From a virus: a stretch of DNA of 42,011 nt. Below the pieces are notes generated by a model. The model did not search any database. It was not told the origin of the DNA and saw only the letters and a list, made by a program, of their open reading frames with translations. The stretch lies in IMG/VR virus record IMGVR_UViG_3300025645_000150, positions 1 through 42,011 of that record; one strand, given 5' to 3'. Every line of letters begins with the position of its first letter. Positions within the stretch are counted from its first letter, which is position 1. The translations under genes were made by a program, and so were the position numbers. This document shows, in pieces, positions 33,501-40,006 of this stretch.

Positions 33501-36500
33501 GCCTCTGTAAGAATATCAAACTGAGCTTTGTTGTCTTCGTTTACACCAGAAAACTTACTACCATCTTCATTGGGCAATAGTTGTTTTGTGTATATAAGTC
33601 CGCCATCCTCTGATCTAACATATTTTTTATTTACTTTGTCGTAAACTGCCAGTACTATATCAGCGTTTTCCGGTGTAGCTTCTGAACCTGTAAAGAATTC
33701 GTCTTGGTTTAATGCATCTATGTCTTTCTGCTCTAAACCTGCACTTTCTACATTTCCTCTGTGGAATGCACGAAGTTCATACTTATCATTTCTTATATCA
33801 GTAGGTAGTATACTGTCAACAAACTTAAAGAATCTTCTTTGGTCTAAAGACATGTTCTCCTCACTGGTATCCTCAAACTTATTCTCTACGTCTATACCAC
33901 CAGTCTTACCATATCCTATATCAAATGCATTAGGTTTAGTATGTGTCTTATCTTCATTAGAAATAAAGTCAGCTGTTCTACTAGGACCATCTATTGTTAC
34001 AGCCTCATTAGATTTAGGAGCTGGCGCAATTACACCCCTGCCCATCACCTGGTCGTATACTCTACCTTCTTCTATAACTATAGCTGAGAGCTTCTTCTGT
34101 AAGGCGTTATAGTTTGTACCAAATATAATACTACGCTGTACTTTCTCCATGCCTTTGTATTTATTATCTAAGGCATCAATCATAGCTGCTTCTCTTTGCT
34201 TAGCGGCACGCAATGTTGTTTCTAGTTTTTCTAGCTTCTCTTCTGTGGCAAAGAACTCGTCCTCCAAGAACCTTTGATCTTCTCTTTTCTTATACAAGTC
34301 CTGGAACTCAGAATACATCTTTGGTCTATTTACCAATAGATCTGCAAACTCAGGATATTGATTAGCTAGATCAGCTTGTTCATTAGAAAACTCTATAAAC
34401 TTAGCAGCATCTAGAGGATTTGCTCCTGGATATGTTTCTTTGAATTTTGTATATGCATTGAAGAACCTGTCTTCCATAAGTATATCCTTCAGCACATCAT
34501 AATAATTCTTTGCTTTTTGTGCACTATCTTCAAGAACAGCTATCTGATCCATCAACTCTTCTAAAGCCTGCTCAGTTCTACTTATAGATCCTTGAGCATT
34601 TGTATCTAACTCAGTTCTAGTTGACAGCTTAACGCTACCATCAGGCTGTAAGGTGGTGCCTGATATTCCTAATTGTTGTAGGCCTTGTTCTTTTAGTTGT
34701 TTTTCTAACTCAAGTCTATCTTCCATAGGAAGCATAAATGCAGACTCAGTCTCTTTCAACATCTGATCTAGGAACTTAGCATTCTCTTTTATAAGCTCCG
34801 CGTCTTCTTGCAGTTTATCTCTCTTTTCACCAAGCTCTTGATACAGGGACTCTGCCAGCATCATATCACTCTCTAGTTGGTTTATACTTACAAACCTACC
34901 TTTTTCATCACGACGAGTTTCATATCTCTTAAGCTGGGCTCTCATAGCCTCAGCTCCATAGTTCAGTCTTTTATCTAGTTCCTCTATTTCTTTCTGTATC
35001 TCTACTAGTCTTGAGGTATCAGTTTTCTGTATTCTTTCTATAGCCTCTGCTACTTTACGTCTTTCTATTGCATTCTGATTTAGTATAGATACGCCAGGTC
35101 TATAATCACCATTTGACATAATATCATCCATTGATATTTTGTCATTAGCATCTTTTACATTATATAAGGTAGTCGGATCTAAGAATCTATAGAACTTTTC
35201 TTTACCGTCTTTGCCTAATATTCCAACTTCGTTCTCTCTGTTTTCATTATAGAACCTTACTTTATCATTCTCTCTAACAGCTTGCTGAGTTGCTACTGCC
35301 TGGCGCTCAGCTTCTTCCTTATTATAGTCGTCCATGTAGTACTCAATCTGCTGGAACGCCTCTCTCTGACCTTCAGGGTCAGTCAGATTATTATATAAAT
35401 CAATAAACTGCTCACGTCTAGCTCTAAGCATTCTAAGATCTCTAAGTGTGGAAAGCATCTCTTCTTGAGATTCTGTTTTAGCAGCTTCGTTAGGATTATT
35501 ATTTATAAACTGATTCATAATGTCAGCATCCTCACGAGTGTTCTGACCAAAACCATTTAAAGCACTTTGTTGCAGGGCATCTCTTGCAACTTCTAACTCC
35601 GCTCTAGCTTCTGGTGATAGTTTGTCAGGACTACTGTCTTCTAATGTATCATCCTTTCTAAGCACATCCTCTATCTGTTGTAACTCCCTATTGACTGTAG
35701 GAGCCTTTTGACTATATGCAGCATCAAAATCTATAGTAGTACCAGCTAGCTCGTTTACTCTTTTTTGTAAATCAGCTTCTCTTAAATCTACATTGTCTGC
35801 TACAGCTACTGCATGTGTTAGCATGTCTCTTACCTCTTTTGAATACTGCGCAAACTTTGGGTTATTGTTTATCTGATCATGGGCCTTCTTTATCTTCTTA
35901 GCCTTTTCTATTGCAGAATCTACTACTTTATTCTTTCTATCAGTAAGTTCTTGCTCAGTCATAGTAGAGGTATCGTAGCCCATATCTCTTGCAAACTGTT
36001 CATTACTAGATTCTCTAACAGCCTCAAAGTCTTCCATTACATGCTCAAACAATCCAGCCTGTATTCTAGAATCTACATAGCTATACATCTGATCATTCTC
36101 TGCATTTTTATATGCAAACATGTTTTGTTCTGCTAACGCCGCATCCATCTCCTGCTGTAAGTTTGTAGCTTTAGAGAAGTTCTCGAAGTTAGTCTGCATG
36201 TTCTTTATAGTAGCAGCCGCATTAGGGTTTTTATTTAGATAATCTACTAATCTATCTGTACGTCTTCTCTTATCCTTCTGCTCTCTGATGGCACCTGCGA
36301 TACCCCCTTGTATTTCAAACTGTCTTTTACCAGTAGTTTGAGACTTAGCATATGTAGGTATACCCATAGCACCTAGCAAGAACCCTAAACCTATTTCTTT
36401 CTGTGTATCTTTAGCTCCGTACGTTTCTATGAATGTATCATCCAAAGATCTTATCAAGTCTAATGCTGCGTTAACACCATGAGGTCTATCCTTTTTAGAA

Positions 36501-37786
36501 TAGTACTCAGCTGATGCGTGCCTACCTGCATTACTTAACCATGACTGTCCACCTTCTTCTACAAAACCTTCGTAGAATGGATTCTTAAGAGCGTGGTATG
36601 CAGCACTAACGTACTTACCTTTACCCATAGATCTATATGCTGCTCTATAAGGAGCTGCTACTTGCTTCCCTGCATCTCTTATGATCTTTCCAAAGCTTCC
36701 AGACATAGAACGTGCTCCAGGTCCAAATATTTTTGGGAACTGTAGCATGTTACCACCACCTACAAGAGCGAGGTTAGTTGTAAATACAGAGTTAGCTGAT
36801 TGTGTAGCTAGGTCTTTTATAAAAGCTAGCTCTTCATCTGTAGGCTGTCTTCCATTCTTAGAAACAAAGTCCTCTACACCGTCTTTTACTACACTGTCTA
36901 AGTGATGTCTTGCTTCTACACCTGCCTCATACCCAGCACCTGTAACAAGCTGTCTCATTACCTTGGATGCACTCCTAGCTTTTTGCATAGCTGATAGCCC
37001 TCCACGAGTTAGCCTGGCAGCATCACCCATCTTATCAGTTGTCTTTGCAGTTTTACCTGCAATTTTAAATATCTTTTTTGCTTTTGATAGCAAGCTTGCA
37101 GTTGCTACAGCTTGTGCAGGAGCTGCGCCACCAAAACTTGCAGCGGTAGTAGCTGTCAAAGCCGCCTCTGTTAGGATAGCACCTGCTATAAAAGATAGCC
37201 CATTAGTAAAATCATTTGCCCAGAAGTTCCCTGTACCTAAGCTTTTAAAAAACCCTAAGTCTCTTTCTTCTTTTGCTATATAGTTAGGTAAGTTGTAGTC
37301 TAAGGCTTCGTTTATATCATCAAGACCACGTGTAAACTCATTATCAAATACAGACTTAAAAGAGTCTGCTGCATCAGCGTCTGTCATTGCATACTTACCC
37401 AAACCATGCAAACTTGTAAATATAGTTCCTATACCACCAACTGTAGCTGTAGCAGTTTTACCAGCTAGTTTACCTACAGCGTTACCCCACTCTGTAGCAT
37501 TGCTTTGACCATACGCAGCTAGATCTGTAAGGTCATCATTCTCAATATTAATTGGGGCTCTTAGAAAGTCTGGAGTTTCATATAGCTTTGCAGCTCCCTC
37601 TGAAGCATCTTCAAATAACTTTTGATCTGCAGATGTTCTACGAGTAAGACCCATAAAGCTTTGACCTTCAACTGGATCTACGTCCAACGAAGTCTCAGCC
37701 TCTTTTGCTTTTGTTAACCCCTCTTCTAAACCTGTATCTTTATCTATCTCAGATTTAAACTCCATTAAATTTTTTAGTATACCCAT
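24509..37786 (-). CDS. Giant virion RNA polymerase polyprotein with metallopeptidase domain (4425 aa)
   Basis: This very large protein carries GSDYDIDKLSIFLPNY with D3348, D3350 and D3352, the DxDxD catalytic motif of the double-psi beta-barrel RNA polymerases of crAss-like phages (relatives of phi14:2 gp66 and, distantly, of RNA-silencing polymerases). The preceding segment IPTSALNSIEAIEIAGFLPQ fits the same domain. A zincin motif HEAYH (1981-1985) with a later acidic helix (EEGLAEEF, 2015-2022) suggests a metallopeptidase. N-terminal residues include a hydrophobic stretch (FIAGAILTEAALTATTAASF). The last 150 residues contain GIPIVPVDQSGTFANGLARV, loosely like a macro-type fold. It probably enters the cell with the DNA and transcribes early genes. 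Confidence 0.9.
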   Translation of the reverse strand: MGILKNLMEFKSEIDKDTGLEEGLTKAKEAETSLDVDPVEGQSFMGLTRRTSADQKLFEDASEGAAKLYETPDFLRAPINIENDDLTDLAAYGQSNATEWGNAVGKLAGKTATATVGGIGTIFTSLHGLGKYAMTDADAADSFKSVFDNEFTRGLDDINEALDYNLPNYIAKEERDLGFFKSLGTGNFWANDFTNGLSFIAGAILTEAALTATTAASFGGAAPAQAVATASLLSKAKKIFKIAGKTAKTTDKMGDAARLTRGGLSAMQKARSASKVMRQLVTGAGYEAGVEARHHLDSVVKDGVEDFVSKNGRQPTDEELAFIKDLATQSANSVFTTNLALVGGGNMLQFPKIFGPGARSMSGSFGKIIRDAGKQVAAPYRAAYRSMGKGKYVSAAYHALKNPFYEGFVEEGGQSWLSNAGRHASAEYYSKKDRPHGVNAALDLIRSLDDTFIETYGAKDTQKEIGLGFLLGAMGIPTYAKSQTTGKRQFEIQGGIAGAIREQKDKRRRTDRLVDYLNKNPNAAATIKNMQTNFENFSKATNLQQEMDAALAEQNMFAYKNAENDQMYSYVDSRIQAGLFEHVMEDFEAVRESSNEQFARDMGYDTSTMTEQELTDRKNKVVDSAIEKAKKIKKAHDQINNNPKFAQYSKEVRDMLTHAVAVADNVDLREADLQKRVNELAGTTIDFDAAYSQKAPTVNRELQQIEDVLRKDDTLEDSSPDKLSPEARAELEVARDALQQSALNGFGQNTREDADIMNQFINNNPNEAAKTESQEEMLSTLRDLRMLRARREQFIDLYNNLTDPEGQREAFQQIEYYMDDYNKEEAERQAVATQQAVRENDKVRFYNENRENEVGILGKDGKEKFYRFLDPTTLYNVKDANDKISMDDIMSNGDYRPGVSILNQNAIERRKVAEAIERIQKTDTSRLVEIQKEIEELDKRLNYGAEAMRAQLKRYETRRDEKGRFVSINQLESDMMLAESLYQELGEKRDKLQEDAELIKENAKFLDQMLKETESAFMLPMEDRLELEKQLKEQGLQQLGISGTTLQPDGSVKLSTRTELDTNAQGSISRTEQALEELMDQIAVLEDSAQKAKNYYDVLKDILMEDRFFNAYTKFKETYPGANPLDAAKFIEFSNEQADLANQYPEFADLLVNRPKMYSEFQDLYKKREDQRFLEDEFFATEEKLEKLETTLRAAKQREAAMIDALDNKYKGMEKVQRSIIFGTNYNALQKKLSAIVIEEGRVYDQVMGRGVIAPAPKSNEAVTIDGPSRTADFISNEDKTHTKPNAFDIGYGKTGGIDVENKFEDTSEENMSLDQRRFFKFVDSILPTDIRNDKYELRAFHRGNVESAGLEQKDIDALNQDEFFTGSEATPENADIVLAVYDKVNKKYVRSEDGGLIYTKQLLPNEDGSKFSGVNEDNKAQFDILTEAYKVSRKKILLSRGPVSFRISGKGRGTAVMQKDADGNYVKGAALGRITNDEKKLKKIKVNIATGVTGPDGFTTIQEGGNKYKVVRGMPYAAHKGYPVPLETRTLTDTEIETAVQILAAYGTKLHSTDKDVAAAANIIEGTDVQVRPYLNSLIGFNRRATDSPNSKSFEIYAAREGDVTYLNFGGNKIDIRSLDPNAPADVVNSTDADGNPISTTVDIYNEANVQLLKEFLATKNHNIDKSLLNKPNKPYTSVVVTPEGTQPGVTYDSYNDYLFLQREDGTTPPLTTGIVPMSKDVNNTQIKRTYLKYDYGQSVAQQSPITPVAKTDAPTDLTEGAQEDTGLDTPDMVVGQDYNLTVTKADGSLIGTYEISKGNDNKIIVKSDDVDTNVVKIIDFYNAQKDLSFMGAVSKIKEVSPGLTAGFEISEKNVIVPPKVDAAKQTNPTSVDQAILEAYSAQDSESKQAPSTVDILAKFGGQMEDPTMGPEVQDLLASEVTEQYKAANIPAEIAWFEGKFPNIPIKVIDGLIDGKSYGRTLNAARVLLSDLAQEGTVYHEAYHVVSGRFTTPETKQEIEDAFTRLTGQTENIEEGLAEEFRSYMLVGDKYKIGNKTNKDSNFIKRFFNAIKEFFNTMLGRGPAADRQRLQQFFDSIRDNRFVQPVNNPDFAMSMDKRITLADGSKISVDQSKAITESLTRIMFGHLFNGQVAGFSMADLLDLSSKNNSDAKKQKMQELMNVTYRTYFTNLNKIRQNASAEVQQDIDNLAAMVYHNTTAVTQSVFDFLEQFKVQLEIKENAESTKLRDSYNINENNEINLKDTAPAAVKLLIATLPASRSMKNTNSAYGLGLVDYKPFFNLVLKRLAGTESFADQINKLRELAIEHPEYADIAGTPGPITTLINRLQVTKDASALTANEFKLQRQFRQQFHKFNSEDIIAIYDAENGHVTFMPANADRESALIMSEFRANFKERVQEGKGPFSVDPETGRVVIEPNKAFNVNGRQMTLAKLAGKGANINEADALAILNYMGVEFTNPESLSTKQRMNILSELVPSEGTGILSKLVELGEEGVSIEDIFSRESGAFSRFKKIIDIQADRTEKSVDLQFQTADGKTAYGVITNNFTTNIVGRLNNGRVPEFFIDPETGELMESVRGSIFLEGSMGGMKIGMGTLNGIKKEGNRRGFVYENNSPSRRFRTDFNAVLDGRIPQIRPAEKKSQFVFDLNARNEEGSALIDLMPKTEAEYVGQMSKYLRQEIYKALSNHGNSIDGYNRNKGQLRVFDYVTSVNLQDVGGVGNIDAYMAENKEAIEADLRTHLKTRAEELFRAGIENKLIKLDPENNIKYNVEVSDQILAKNNLDFEKSGTHNSMLEGDVMNMLKKFVMLHEAGNIEQTIAVLGDLGFFKPDSFFKRTSGPHGPKLFADNSVEVNDWLNQNYERLDGKTADGKMRHITYRDVKASITNERFLEYAEAYGADPAAIQIKLETPNVQLDPKTEEVYEILRPYLEFDEADAQGYMTIDEYMEFLERVGNVTPDQRTAYKKVREGQPLSAQEMAVFPPLKPQYYGPTYATGIYSPAFIKLSVLPIYPQLVESIGKGSNLGKMLDDMIDNQVGLAVFESGVKVGKVVGADNASNDFYDESGDYAGIDQANVSELYYDFMGIQVETQNPVKTKVSKGSQQRALLASNAYENGKVVNKEVAAIDKRLQVLENELVDAEFESLKREFGIEDAGNEFTISEEGYEKLTEVLRGEAERRDMSDAYLDGLEEFLSGETRVLDVLGNKPKIENLLYSLVSNRIVNYKTFGGAKVQVSSAGIEVEQRTVYQDKHKYGANVAALQFYRKEDGKVKAMQVMLPHYFKELIGENVTIREDGVYRDGEKIGGKEMLEVYGFRIPTSALNSIEAIEIAGFLPQEAGDAIMVPSEIVVKAGSDYDIDKLSIFLPNYTYNRSKNELNVVPFLTNANSTSTQRVQALRTLNPRKYATLAQQVGLGESVVDKVVAMNKEFAKLKQLDYQNYQNPEVQEVSKQIDNLYKKRKKAPRSQRDSIDFEIGLLEMRRMAKIQDADTGMDVSIQSVKDKISKEFEKIDSQIANAVDKQDIPLERQNATQAIQNQILTNSRKIVLNEANYEQLVRPVGAQRLKDMANVIRGLQGKSNQSPRFSDLLKFEFIQEMGNRFLAGKKALGVAAVANTHQIKAQRAGLALRVDPDFSIGMPAYEMIELEDGSLAIPMGGTRDALGLNYVSEIIGEFINAFVDVSKDPFVFDINGNLTTASTYISMLRAGVPLEFVSKFMTQPVLFEMVATKTENPATGLGEISKTLQKEHENKAKDIAALSGLPTDFDATVEYTIPAMERMLALGEKARQFEEMSNGMAPEQKAKLLDQFTPQDLIDYHTFQMQAMKKYIDIRDGLTIPMQELSEAVTGDRSGLAPKNRMEAKMQVMKLNTLKAENKFVNLDKYLDESFQKSFEQSLESSSRMFDSLFATTRKADAEFILDSLIVDIINRRDIGNDDKARFAGLVENSLVNYILQTVRTENQQELFKDASRLFQGTKDSPSLARRVMQLKKDTKKSLILNELFPILQTYDPTHPEYATENIKKFNKRLTSFERNALIEDMQVLMEKDPELAKDIVKFIILQSGQQTSPVSFMDLIPAQQYIDIVDPILKKYLAGTKEQSNVNLDNFRLQFYKNNFKNPFVVPQYMKQKVDEATYGFEADTGKTQIPPGLSNKVRIVGARALQIASPNRPPQEFISVEIPDTSLSREQKARLIKAGKKTTIKKLFKLTEDSKANYKTVVKKLSEGKRKEIGNAWTMVWEQITTLGNGMYLQEYGPEGIISMVNSNNITLDGKDHTDKTLDPNVKEMRRGKQTVTGDIFNIAGIPIVPVDQSGTFANGLARVAKAKGLPIAKKFTAKANVISAPTKAQYGEPVDFAIFADSIGKIDTLAKKNPGKTFLLPPLGLEPGNKSTQQEIDSRVVIIKSLLDANPNIKLVIPDSTNPALTAHLDTLRTIFEC

Positions 37787-37787
37787 G

Positions 37788-40004
37788 TTATAGTCCTAAT
37801 AGTTTTGGATCGTATGTTGTGCTAAAGTAACTTTTTTCTATAGCCTTATACTGATTGTGTTTTGGATGATCTTGATTACTCTCTATTTCTCTAAGCTCAC
37901 TTAAACTGCTTATACCCATTTGAGTTCCAATCAAATTTAGTAAATTATTTTCTATGTTAATTAAATTAGTTAACGTGTAGGCAGCTAAAGCTTGTTGTTT
38001 TGATGGAAGTTTTTTATGATCAAACGCCATAGGATCTTGTACCATTTGCATAATAGTGCTCATATCAAATCCTGCTCGAACTAGTGGAGCTAGTTGCTGC
38101 TGTTGTTTTTTATTATTAAAGTCAGCAAACGTCATTTCACCATGAATTAAAGCATCATAGTCCCCTTCATTACTTTCAAACTGCTGTGAAATTCCTAAAC
38201 TCTCTGCAATGCTAGACATAAGATCATGATGTTTTGCACCTTCACTAACATTTTTAGGTTCCACTGTGTAGAATTTACCTTTATAGTTTAATGTTAAAGT
38301 TGCCTGCGTGCCTGTAAACATATCGGGCATAGTAAGTCCTGCAAATGTTGCACCGCCTTCTGTTCCAACGCTTTCTATTATTTCTTCCATATCGTTTGTG
38401 CTAGCAAAAGTACCATCTGCTCTCAAAAAGCTAAAGTCATTCATAGATAGTTGGCCTCTCATCACATTATTTACTTTATTAAGTTCTGAAGAACCTTCAG
38501 GTGCAAAAGCTATTCTATCTGAAGTTTTAATTGAAGCTGTATTAGTATGATGCTCATATAACTCATCCCCGCCTTTATCTTTATGTATAGTATAATATTG
38601 TTCAGCAATCTTTTCAATATTAGCTAAATCATCCTGAGTGTAGTTAGTGCCAAACATGTCATTAATATCATTAATACCTTTTCCTAGTTGAAGCATTAAA
38701 TTCTTAAGCTCACCTTTACGCCCTAGCATTGGAGATCTTACATTTCTAAAGCTAGTACGAGTAAATAGAGTGTTATCTGCAGTATAAATAGATCTCTTAA
38801 CGTCTCCACCAAAAGCTCTATCAGTGCCAAAGAATGATTGATCTGCAACCAACTCCATAAGCAGTGGTTCTATAACCTGATACTTAGAGTTGTCACCCTT
38901 AAATAAACCTTGCATTAGCTTGTAAGCATTTTTTGCATCTTTACCTGCACTCTTCATAGAGTTAGCGAACATGTTGGTACGCTTATTAGTTATGTTAGCT
39001 AGCTGTATCTGAGCATCTCTTTTCTCTTCATTAGTTTTTGCATCTCGCATTGCATTTAACGCTGCAGCATAATCCTTTTCCACTTGCTCGAATGTGCCCA
39101 TACCTGCATCAATAGCACTGTTACCTGGTAGTACCATTACATTACTAAGATCTCCAAACCCTGATGCACCGCTTTGCTCTGGAGCCTGCATATAAGAAGG
39201 AACCATACCTACCTGCTTCTCAGCTACATCTCTCATGCTTTGTACTATACTGTTGTATGCTTCTTCTTGACTTAGCCCGTCAAGCTGTGTAAGCTTTTTT
39301 AGTTCTTGTTGTCCTTCTGATGTTGATATGTATTCTTCTAGTAAACCTTCAGCTATTCTATCAGCTTTAGCACCACTAACACCCGTCCATCTTTCTAGCA
39401 GTCCTAAAATATCACTAGGACCTAGTTCTGATCCAGACTTAGCAATGCCTTGTAGCATCTGTTGCTTCTTAGCATCATAGTCCATCATTAACTCTGTACC
39501 ACCGTGGTATATATTACGAGTCATAGAACCATCTTCATTTTGATAAAAAGATTTGTGTGCATCAAAAGCATGCCCAATTATTTCTCCAGTCTCTTCATCT
39601 CTAACCACGTTGAAGTCTAGCACTTTTCTACCAGTCTTCATCTCTATCTCACGAGCAGCTTTTATCTCTGCCTGTCTATTTGCATAAGATTGTGACGCTA
39701 GCTTAAGTCCTTCATTCATAGCAAAGTCTTGAGCAATACCATCTACAATAGCACCAGAGTTTTCGTAGTCTCCTACCATAACTGTGTTTGCCATCTTATC
39801 ATTTATATCAGCTATAGCATTATCCTTTATATACTGATCGCCACCACCCACTTGAACGCCAGCTAAGCTTCTCTCTACTAAGTCATGCTTCTGCTTGTTA
39901 TTATCATAACGCTGTCTTAGTAATTGATTTACTTGTACACTTTGTGGGTCTACGTATTGAGATACATAAGGTGTAAGACTATATTTACTATACTTGTTTG
40001 CCAT
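37788..40004 (-). CDS. Probable inner-virion (cargo) protein, 738 aa
   Basis: The protein is largely helical and polar with a distinctive N-terminus (MANKYSKYSLTPYVSQYVDP) and no catalytic motif. It is directly upstream of the RNA polymerase gene (one base between the two frames) and directly downstream of the glycine-rich protein, in the tight minus-strand block. In crAss-like phages the genes beside the virion polymerase encode cargo proteins packaged in the head or tail. The assignment here is from position and composition only. Confidence 0.65.
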   Translation of the reverse strand: MANKYSKYSLTPYVSQYVDPQSVQVNQLLRQRYDNNKQKHDLVERSLAGVQVGGGDQYIKDNAIADINDKMANTVMVGDYENSGAIVDGIAQDFAMNEGLKLASQSYANRQAEIKAAREIEMKTGRKVLDFNVVRDEETGEIIGHAFDAHKSFYQNEDGSMTRNIYHGGTELMMDYDAKKQQMLQGIAKSGSELGPSDILGLLERWTGVSGAKADRIAEGLLEEYISTSEGQQELKKLTQLDGLSQEEAYNSIVQSMRDVAEKQVGMVPSYMQAPEQSGASGFGDLSNVMVLPGNSAIDAGMGTFEQVEKDYAAALNAMRDAKTNEEKRDAQIQLANITNKRTNMFANSMKSAGKDAKNAYKLMQGLFKGDNSKYQVIEPLLMELVADQSFFGTDRAFGGDVKRSIYTADNTLFTRTSFRNVRSPMLGRKGELKNLMLQLGKGINDINDMFGTNYTQDDLANIEKIAEQYYTIHKDKGGDELYEHHTNTASIKTSDRIAFAPEGSSELNKVNNVMRGQLSMNDFSFLRADGTFASTNDMEEIIESVGTEGGATFAGLTMPDMFTGTQATLTLNYKGKFYTVEPKNVSEGAKHHDLMSSIAESLGISQQFESNEGDYDALIHGEMTFADFNNKKQQQQLAPLVRAGFDMSTIMQMVQDPMAFDHKKLPSKQQALAAYTLTNLINIENNLLNLIGTQMGISSLSELREIESNQDHPKHNQYKAIEKSYFSTTYDPKLLGL

Positions 40005-40006
40005 AA

